Shown here piece after piece: positions 56,380-64,000 of a stretch of 64,000 bases of DNA (position 1 is its first letter; each line of letters starts with the position of its first letter). The stretch lies in contig OX393567.1 in NCBI GenBank assembly GCA_947652115.1, positions 26,061,127 to 26,125,126 of the forward strand, read 5' to 3'. The DNA comes from Blastomussa wellsi. Lineage: Eukaryota; Cnidaria; Anthozoa; Scleractinia; Plerogyridae. A program made the translations under genes and the position numbers. The notes beneath the pieces are model-generated. The model was not told the origin of the DNA. It made no database searches and saw only the letters and a list, made by a program, of their open reading frames with translations.

Positions 56380-57202
56380 ATTTTTCCCTATTTTTATTGA
56401 TTCATTACATATTTATCCATTACAAGAAAATGTTTTGTCCTTGGTCTGCTTGTCGATACTGGCCAATCCCATCGCATTACAATGCTGTAAAAAAGGTTGT
56501 GAACAAATTAGACCTTTTAAAATTCAATAAAATGGAATAAATACAGCAACGGCTTTGGGTAGTTACCTATTTCTAGTATTTTAGTCTATAATTACTTTAT
56601 AGGTTAGGTACTTTGTATCATATTTATGATATTAAATGTTACCTTTTTGTGTTTGTGAAATATGGAAATTACACTGAGAAATAAGAAATTAAATCAAACG
56701 GCTCCTGGGTTGGAATGTTGCACGCAAAAATAACGTAAATAAATTACTGATACTGAAAGGTTGAGAAGTCTAAAGGTGGTGGCAAACGAGAACACATTGT
56801 TGCTTTTCTGAATAAAATCAGAAACATTTTTTGTGTCTCGGACACAAAATTTGTGTCCGCAACAATGTTGCGCGCGCGGGCAAACAGGGAAACATTTGTG
56901 TCGGCAACAATGTGTCCTCGTTTGCCATCGCCTTAAGTTTCTATGACTGAAATCGGTTGCCAACCCTGATGGTCTGTGTTTTTTGACGTACGTTGGTTTT
57001 TTTTTTATCTGATAAGTCAACGTCGTGTTCTGTTGACGTTTTGGTTGATGTATTTTGATCCATATTTGGGCCCGTTCAATTAGTCGCACTTTCAGAGTCG
57101 AATAAAACAAGTATTTTCCCTTCAAGCTAGCTTTTTGCTGGTGCAATTCTCTGCTTAGGTACCGGTTATGAGGATGAAAATAAGAATTGTTCTGTAAACC
57201 AT
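56380..57202 (-). pseudogene. Decayed Kunitz gene copy: signal exon kept, inhibitor exon gone
   Basis: A signal-peptide exon survives (57202-57163, MVYRTILIFILIT, phase-1 donor GTACCT), resembling exon 1 of the gene at 53981. Flanking similarity is also kept upstream ('gaataaaacaagtattttcc') and downstream ('gctcctgggttggaa', 'cttgtcgatactggccaatc'). Between them, where the Kunitz exon should lie, there is no Cys-rich frame but an inverted-repeat element (56773-56934). The copy therefore cannot make an inhibitor. Confidence 0.75.
56773..56934. mobile_element. MITE in the decayed Kunitz copy
   Basis: Ends 'aaggtggtggcaaacgagaa' plus 'cacattgttgc' and the complement ('gcaacaatgtgtcctcgttt', 'gccatcgcctt'), with inner short repeats of 'gcaacaatgt'. 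It stands close to where the lost Kunitz exon would be. Confidence 0.75.
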
Positions 57203-57419
57203 TTGGCGATGTAGCAGCTCTCTTAAGGTCTCACATGAATGGCTCGATACCCTGCGTGAAAACACGAGAGCTGCTACACTACCGCCATTTTTGTTGAAAC
57301 TCCTTAATCAACCCCAACCTTATCGGATAAAGTAAAAAAATGCTTGCCCAGTTAATGAACGGAATCGCGAAACAGCGGCTAAATCACGGACAGACAGCCA
57401 GCATAACTAATCGAACAAA

Positions 57420-57505
57420 ATTTCAATCGAACTCAATCGAACTTAATCGAACGCAATCGTTCGATTGAGTTCGATTGTGTTGGGCAATCGACCAAAATCG
57501 AACAC
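57420..57505. repeat. 'atcgaac' cluster and hairpin
   Basis: The heptamer-like 'aatcgaac' recurs about six times directly and then in inverse ('gttcgatt'), so the right half ('ttcgattgagttcgattgtg') pairs with the left ('caatcgaactcaatcgaact'). This may be a small tandem array folded on itself. Confidence 0.65.
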
Positions 57506-57829
57506 GAAACTTTTTTGTGAGCATGCGAGCTCGAACCAATAGTATCCACTAAAATTTTGCGAGAATTTCGAGCAGCTGCTTTATTTTGCGAACATTGCAA
57601 ATTAAATTTTGATAGACCATTCTTGATCCCATTTATTACTTAGCGCGCTAACACTTTAAGGTGGCTTACTACAGTTTTGAGGATGCGCCCAACTTTAAAC
57701 TATTTCGTAAATTGTTCAGAAGTGTTTTATCTTTCTCTTATTACTATTTGTTACAGCGCATACTCATAAAGGGCACATTTGAACAATAAAAATACTAATA
57801 AACAGCCAAAATGAACATTCATGCAAAAT

Positions 57830-58095
57830 TAAATAAGAATCTGTAAGACAGATATTTCATATAGGGCACGCATTGAGGGAAAGTCCTGACAACATCTCGA
57901 GGACTGCACTGACGTGGGCACCTGAAGGAAAGAATAGACCAGGTCGACCGAGAGAAACGTGGCGGAGAACTGTTGATTGAGAAAGGAACCAGCTCGGATG
58001 GCATTCATGGGGTACCATCAGAGCGGGATTGGTGGCGTGATTTTCTTGCCGGCCTTAAGTGTCCTCATGGGCACGATGAGGGTGAGTGAGTGAAG
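57830..58095 (+). mobile_element. Non-LTR retrotransposon (LINE) 3' end fragment
   Basis: Frames on the plus strand give GRPRETWRRTV followed by a stop and ERNQLGW-like residues, a motif familiar from the C-terminal end of CR1/RTE-like LINE reverse transcriptases. The fragment ends in a GAGTGAGTGA microsatellite, as LINE tails often do. It is clearly broken. Confidence 0.6.
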
Positions 58096-58391
58096 GCAGA
58101 TATTTCGCAAAATAGGAAACTGTGATTTCTTGGCCTATTTTTAAAAAAGCTGAAAATCTGTCTTGCAGAGCCAGTGAGTTAATATATTCTGAAATTCTGA
58201 GGTGGGGTCATACGGGTAGATTTTGAGAAAAACGCCACTGAAAGTAATGGTAATGGATTTGTGTAGAGCATTTTCCATATACATGTTCAAATGCGCTTTT
58301 ACATTTCTAGTCAGGAGTGAGATCGGACGTCAGCATGCCCAGTCCCTTGCTCGTTCATGTTGGCTGGCTCCATTTGCTCCCTCAAAACTGT

Positions 58392-58599
58392 AGCAGGAGC
58401 CCATGAGAAGGAGCCTCCATCCGTACTTTGTCCTTGAGTCAACCCTGTCCCATATCTTTCTATTTTTAGAACAGTGAGCTCTCACATGTTTGGCTATTAC
58501 AAAAACACCCGCGAAAACCACAGTGGGAGGTGCTTCTAAAAATAGAAAGATACGGGACAGGGTGATGGAGGCTCCTTCTCATGGGCTCCTGACTGTAGT
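58392..58599. mobile_element. MITE beside the one-domain Kunitz gene
   Basis: Arms: 'aggagcccatgagaaggagc' plus 'ctccatcc' on the left and the complement on the right, with an inner pair 'tgtcccatatctttctattt' and 'aaatagaaagatacgggaca'. It lies just downstream of the Kunitz stop at 58647. Confidence 0.8.
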
Positions 58600-58646
58600 A
58601 ACTACCTTGATTAACTCATGCAACTCGTTCATCGCCTCACCTACCT

Positions 58647-60629
58647 CTAAGTTTTTTTGCAATGTTCTTCGCAAATTTCCTTTGTCTCAAAGTTGTTTTC
58701 ATTGCCGTCGCATCCTCCATAAATGAATTCTTCACATTCTCCAGACTCTTTGTTGAAGTAAAATTTTTGAAATGCGCCTTTGCAACGACCCACTCGCATG
58801 GGTAATTCGCAGATTGACGCATCTTTAGGCTTGTAGGCTTCGGTCATCACTGAAACAGCGTAAGAGACATAAGTGCCCACTATTTCCTTTACCACACAAT
58901 TGGCTGAATACGTATCGGTGACGGATGACTTAACTTACGCAAACACTATTAAGGGATCTCCCCAGCGGAACAGCAGGGTATAACCACGAGAAACAACAAT
59001 TTGATCATGTCACAAATACAGCTGATTTCCTGGATATGATAAACAATCATCTTCACAAAATTGCTGTCAATAAATTTAGGCTAGGAAACCTTATTGGAAC
59101 GGTAGATACGCAATACCGAAGACTCCCACAAATTCGACTATCTGCTCTTTCAGCCATTCAAATGAACTGATCGATTGAACATGAAATACATTTTCTATTC
59201 TCATGCAAATTCTATGAAAGCTTTCGTTTAAAATTCTTTAATGAAACAACAAAAAACTAAATAAATTGTTGTTGTTGGTACACGTTTGAACAAGATGTCT
59301 GATTTGTCTTAGGGCCTGCATGTTTATACATAGAGGAGACTTCTTCCCCCGGGCCATCTTTTACCGAGCGTTTATATCAAAAAGTTGACCCTGCTGACCA
59401 AGTCAAAGCCAATCTTGTGTTTACCCGGTTATTGTCATCTTTGCTAAAGTTAAATTTAAGTATAAATTAGTTCGTGAAAACCTAAAATCTGGTCATAACG
59501 TGACGGTCGGTATGCTGTTAGTTGCCTCGGGTAGGAGAGTCAGAAAAAGTTGGCTCGCCCTTCACGGTCAACCTACTTTCAAAGCGAGTCACCCTCCACC
59601 CAGCTAGGGTCACACTGTCCCACAAGCCAACTTTGCGTTTTCTCTGCTATTTATAAATGAACGCGTGATACGTTTTCTCGCCTGTGGTAGCTCAGTATGG
59701 GGGATAACACTTCTACCGGTAACAACTATCATCCATATAAACAATCGCTAAGTCAATTTAGGTTTGGACCAGTGTTATTTCGAATTGCGATAACGAAGCA
59801 CTAGACAAGAGAAAAATGATTGGGAGAATTAAATTAAGATACTAGTATTGAATGCAATATGCTTCCCTCGACTTTTTGCTCTCTTCGGGGTTTCATGATT
59901 GTCTCAAAAGGCAAATAGCGATATCAATAAACTATCAGCAGCGTATCAAACCTGCAGAGCAGAAATATTAAATGTTTTGAAGAAATATACTAACGGACGT
60001 TATCTATCCACCTATAAAGTATTTCATTTGTTGTTCAGCTTGAGATATCACTACTTCGAACTTAACAGAAAGATAATGTGACGGAACAGAAAAGGTTTCC
60101 GCGATGAACTCATGGTTAACTTATTAAAAATTTATCTTAGTATCGTTAAGTAGGATGTTTCGGTTCTTTTGTCTCGTGTTTTGGTTTTCTATTTTCTATT
60201 TTGTTTTGTTGTTTTTCTATACGACAGATTTTTGAAATAATTAAAACACAAAATCAGTTTGGGCTTATGTCGAAACAAGAGTTAGTTGCAAATGGCAAAA
60301 CTCCGACAACTTTCGCCTATGCAACTTAAAATTGAAACGATGGGTGGTTGCGAGAAGCGATGTGAGAAAATAGCATTTCAGTTCTCGATAAACGATATTC
60401 AGTGTTCTGCCCTCGTTCGTACTTTTCTTACAACTGAGCATATACAAGATAGAGTTATACACTAGCAGTTACCGAAATAATTCTTAAAGCATTGGTTGAC
60501 GATCTTCTCAACTTACTTCCTTTCTCTGTATGAGAATGTAAAGACATTGGAACGATAAATGATATTTTGATGTATTTTATACTTACCAATGAGAAGGGAA
60601 ATTAATAAAAACACGGCTTTTATCGCCAT
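58647..60629 (-). CDS. Single-domain Kunitz-type protease inhibitor, 2 exons, 81 aa
   Basis: Exon 1 (60629-60587) encodes the signal peptide MAIKAVFLLISLLI and ends in phase 1; exon 2 (58849-58647) encodes a short leader (MTEAYKPKDA) and one Kunitz domain with six Cys, GRCK at the reactive loop (Lys at P1) and FIYGGCDGNENNF. The total is 246 nt. The same phase-1 break after the signal peptide occurs in all Kunitz genes of this cluster, which supports pairing these two exons across a 1.7-kb intron. A frame extending upstream of 58849 is intronic. Confidence 0.88.
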
Positions 60630-60751
60630 TGTGGTGAAAAGACTGTGGAAGGGACAGACGTCTTTAGCGTTATGGTTTTGTAAGCTCTTTTGACAGTAGG
60701 TTTGTCCCAAGATGAAACAGACCACAAAAAGTAGGAACAATCACCATGAAA

Positions 60752-60940
60752 CAGGGGCGTAGCTAAGATTTTTCAAGGGGGGGGGAGGGTCACGCTGTAT
60801 GTCATTATGTTAATTCATCGGATTCGCGCGTTTTCGCCACCTGAATATTATATGCTGTTTCTTAAAAAAGTCTCACAAACGGGCACTCACGAGCATCCCA
60901 GGACACCCTCCCACACCCCCCTCCCCAGCTATGCCCTTTC
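60752..60940. mobile_element. MITE with G-run/C-run termini
   Basis: Ends 'aggggcgtagctaagatttt' and 'ccagctatgcccttt', with inner 'ggggggggagggtc' against 'gacaccctcccacacccccc'. It resembles the family at 6266 in style but has different end sequences, so I treat it as a separate family. Confidence 0.7.
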
Positions 60941-62030
60941 TCATCCGCCACATGTGACAGAAGACGTAAATTGTGTCAAGTTTGTCAAAGATACAGTGGC
61001 TACAGTACAAGTGGGAGAACAATTATCTAATTTCATTTCCATAATTAATAAAACGAGCTTGGCAAAATCCACGCTAGCTGTTAGATTTATATCGATACTT
61101 AAGGCGGGGTTGGTCAGGCATATGGCTTGAAATGTAGCTAGCGAAGCGTAGGGAAGCCAAATATACTAGGCTTAATTAATATATCTGATGTCCCAAAGAA
61201 TGTAAAAAACTGCATTGCCCGAAGAGCAAATTGCCACGAAAATTATGTTTAAATTAACGTTGAGAAGAAATGGAATTCACAAAATTGAAACATTTAGGCC
61301 AAACTGATACAAAACGCTTTTTTGAATTGAAATTAAAATAACCAGACTCAGCAGCAAGAAGAAAACCTTTAATAGTCTCTGTGTATTCCATTGATGTACT
61401 GAATCGTGGAATTAACAAGTTCGTTGAACCTTTAGTAGCCATCAACACCATAGTCAAATGGTTGTCATTCGCTAAAAATTGACACAGTTTTACTAAAATT
61501 AATTGTAACTGTGTATTAACAATTAAGCTTGGTTATTCCATACACTTCTAGAGATCGTCATTTTGAGAGCCTGGAAGATAAAGTGAGAAAGTTCGTAAGT
61601 CATTTTGCAATTTGCGATCGACGTTAAGAAATACCTGGTGATGGTCTGATAGGAACCACGCAAGAAGTAATTCACCTTTCTTGCAAATACTAAGGCCCCA
61701 TTTATATGGTCTCGGGTACCCGAGACAGTCCTATTCCGAGTTACCCTGAGTGAGCTAACTTTTCACTAAAACGTTGAAAAATTTTACCAACCGTTTACAT
61801 GAGCCCACCCGAGTTGGCTCGGGGGGCAACTCGGGTAGCCGGCAGGTAGGGTAACCCTGGCAGGCGGGACAACATTTTATTTAAGGCTGGGTTAACACAT
61901 TTATGAAACAACAAGACTTGATCTAGTGTACTAAAATCAATCAATTTATTAGTGTAATAACGTGGGACGAGATTGCCTCGATGTCCGAAATAAAACCACT
62001 GAGGGGACTAGCGGAAAGAAATCGTGTGTG
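60941..62030. other. Intergenic region, no gene recognised
   Basis: Near 61692-61870 there are several short repeats of 'ctcgggt', 'acccgag' and 'gagttaccct' in both directions, perhaps an eroded inverted-repeat element. No coding signal was found. Confidence 0.4.
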
Positions 62031-62032
62031 AG

Positions 62033-62122
62033 CCTAGTCTGAAGTGTCAGGCGTCTTCTCGCCCTAATGGCGCCCGCGCCTGTGGGGATTAGGGCAAGAA
62101 GACGTCTGCACTTCAGACTAGT
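62033..62122. repeat. Hairpin element with ~34-bp arms
   Basis: Left arm 'tagtctgaagtgtcaggcgt' plus 'cttctcgccctaat'; the right arm is its complement with a few differences ('attagggcaagaagacgtct', 'gcacttcagacta'). The loop is a GC-rich 22 bases. Confidence 0.8.
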
Positions 62123-62298
62123 GTGAGCCGGCCATGATTGATTTTGGTTTAAATCTAATTGGATTGGATAAAAAAAGTTGCACGATTTTTACAGGTATTT
62201 TTTAAACTATCACAAGGTGTAGTAATGTAAAAGCAAATGTGACATTCAAGTGGAAATCGCTTCATAATCAGGCAGTAATGATTGACAATACACACCTT

Positions 62299-64000
62299 TT
62301 ACTGACCTCCACAAGCCGCCTTGCACTCGGCCTCGGTTTCAAATCTGTTGTCATTTCCATCACACCCGCCATAAACGAAAGATCTGCAGGATTTTGAACC
62401 TGAGTCATAATAGAACCTAGGAAAGTTTCCTCGACAAGGTCCTGTTTCGGACGGCAAGGAACACCTTCCACCATCTGCTGCAGCCTGTACGCTTCTTGCG
62501 TTTCTTGAAAACCCTACATAGAAAACAACACCTGTGATAATGTCACGGAGAGAATGTAAACTGAGACTGGACATGTCTCTAAAAAAATAATGCTTCTCAA
62601 TGTTTGGTCAAAACGTTAGTAAGACTGCGATCGACATAAAAGCGAAATTTAGCTTAACTACATGTAAAATAACTGAACAAAACTTAGCCTGCGTAGCCGG
62701 CGGGATTTGAGGTTGCGAGCTACGAGCTACTCACTCAGCATTCGCGGGCCAAATCCAACTCGACTACTCACCAATCTCTCCACGGCTTTGCCGCTCCGAC
62801 GACGGCCGCCCCAAAAACAAAAGCACTTCGCCGCGAATCCCGCCAGCTACGCAGGCTAAACGAAAATTTAAACGGCCGATAATCATTACAATGGTCAATC
62901 TATCGAACGATGACCGCGGCCAGCCGGATGACCCACCACTGACCCACAGGCAGACTCCCAACTTTTTACAATTATATTTCAATGTTTTCATTACTATTTT
63001 CCCTACACATAAGGCTTCTCTAGACCGTGTTCTAAAACGGGAAATGAACAATATCCTGTCAGTCATCAGCTTGTTGCTACTAAGTATAACTTGACCGAGT
63101 TGGTAAGTAGCAAATAGACAATCACACGTTGCTTGTCAGCAAATTAAGGGCTCATCCTCGGTGTAAGAACCTGGGAAATTCACCAGTGGCGTAAGCAAAG
63201 AACGAACAAGACAAAGAACCGCGAAACAATATAGAATAGAAGCACAATACTTCAAAAACAAAGAAGAACGTCTTACACCGAGTTTGACATCACATGGTAC
63301 AAGTCTTCATAAAAACTGTGTGCAGATATTGCTGATGTTATTAGAACTACACGAGTGAATTTTGAAGAAAACAATAAGTTCTTTGAACACCAATTATATT
63401 AAAATACTCCAATATATTACGTTTGACATCAAGAAAGAAAATCGAATTTTAATTTGTTCACCGTGCTGGAAACTAAGATGTTCGTTCAGGCTAACTAGGC
63501 AATTATATTTAGTAAACAACAGGCTAAAATTAAAGCAGTCATGTTAAGGAAAGTGATGTTAATATTTGCGTTTGATAAAATCGTGCTTTAAAACATGCAT
63601 TTTAATTTATGTGTCAGAGAAACCTTTTTACATTTAATTTTGATTCCGATCGTATGAACTCGAGTCGACAGGAACTAAAACATATTCCAATGATTTCTTT
63701 GTTGCCTGATTCCCGGGGCCTGATTTTAAACCGTCTTCTTTGTCATATTACTCTGTAACTCTATAGCTATCGATTCAGTTTGTGAATATGTATTCTTTCG
63801 TTCGAATTCAACAATTAATTATGGTCCGAAAGAATGCTCATCCCTTTCAGGGCTTTTCTAAAATTAAAACTGCGGTTAACGTTCTATTGTCATAAACTAA
63901 TGTCTAAAAGCAATGGCTTCAAAATGAACAAAACAGTGACTACAGTTCACGGAGTCTGAGGGAGCACTAATTAATAACAACCTTACCTGCTGCTAGTAAA
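62299..64000 (-). CDS. Single-domain Kunitz-type protease inhibitor, 5' end beyond the window
   Basis: Exon 2 (62513-62299) encodes a short leader and one Kunitz domain: CSLPSETGPCRGNF with Arg at P1, SFVYGGCDGNDNRF, six Cys in all, then GGQ and stop. The exon begins in phase 1 at CTATGTAG|GG. The last 14 bases of the window (64000-63987) read, on the minus strand, as the end of a signal peptide (LLAA) with a GTAAGG donor in phase 1, matching the layout of the other cluster members. The start codon is therefore just outside the window. Open reading frame upstream of 62513 is intron. Confidence 0.85.
62686..62858. mobile_element. MITE in the intron of the last Kunitz gene
   Basis: Terminal repeats 'agcctgcgtagccggcggga' and the complement of 'tcccgccagctacgcaggct' enclose a GC-rich, non-coding centre. 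The 100-codon frame over it is not a gene. From 62860 to 63980 I see nothing recognisable. Confidence 0.85.

Noticed and set aside
52129..64000. Calling the Kunitz genes ion-channel toxins
   Set aside because: Anthozoan Kunitz proteins include toxins, but the basic P1 residues and ordinary cores here support only a protease-inhibitor call; sequence alone does not show toxicity.

Overview
The window looks like nuclear DNA from an anthozoan cnidarian, most likely a stony coral. Genes are split by GT-AG introns, the sequence is AT-rich, and the intergenic space is crowded with small inverted-repeat elements, SINEs, Penelope and tyrosine-recombinase retroelement pieces and minisatellites. The gene content (an amidated-neuropeptide precursor of the HIR-amide type, a lineage-specific nuclear receptor, a small Kunitz cluster) also fits. 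Gene models were built by hand: for each recognised gene I joined exons at GT/AG sites, checked that phases agree and that the summed length divides by three, and compared with remembered family features.

Layout. 1-3.4 kb: two minisatellites and two hairpins, no gene. 3.4-8.0 kb (-): phosphomannomutase, 7 exons, 251 aa. 9.0-13.4 kb (-): secreted alpha-L-fucosidase (GH29), 8 exons, 456 aa. 13.9-17.5 kb (-): an unrecognised gene with a hydrophobic N-terminus; its intron carries a DIRS/Ngaro-like retroelement with split direct repeats, flanked by a 298-bp duplication of host sequence that includes part of the first exon. 17.8-20.7 kb (+): orphan nuclear receptor, 3 exons, 353 aa, divergent from the previous gene. 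20.7-27.3 kb: no gene; a 63/64-bp minisatellite of about 2.2 kb, SINE and Penelope-like pieces. 27.3-37.0 kb (-): EME1, the non-catalytic partner of MUS81, 12 exons, 730 aa, with a CUE-like N-terminus and two SIM-like motifs; its introns hold a roughly 1.15-kb palindrome, Penelope remnants and several MITEs.

37-39 kb: no gene seen. 39.2-44.3 kb (+): a neuropeptide precursor in which six successive exons each encode one GHIR-G-KR peptide; a local duplication has copied one peptide exon while deleting the copied signal-peptide exon. 44.9-50.1 kb (-): two tandem intronless SGNH-hydrolase paralogues. 51.5-64 kb (-): a Kunitz inhibitor cluster: a two-domain gene, a decayed copy keeping only its signal exon, a one-domain gene, and a second one-domain gene whose signal exon is cut by the right edge.

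Working together: apart from the Kunitz and SGNH tandem families and the divergent promoter at 17.5-17.8 kb there is no operon-like logic, as expected of an animal genome. The most interesting items are the neuropeptide gene and its exon-duplication history, the apparent ubiquitin/SUMO-reading N-terminus of EME1, and the split-direct-repeat element with its unexplained flanking duplication.
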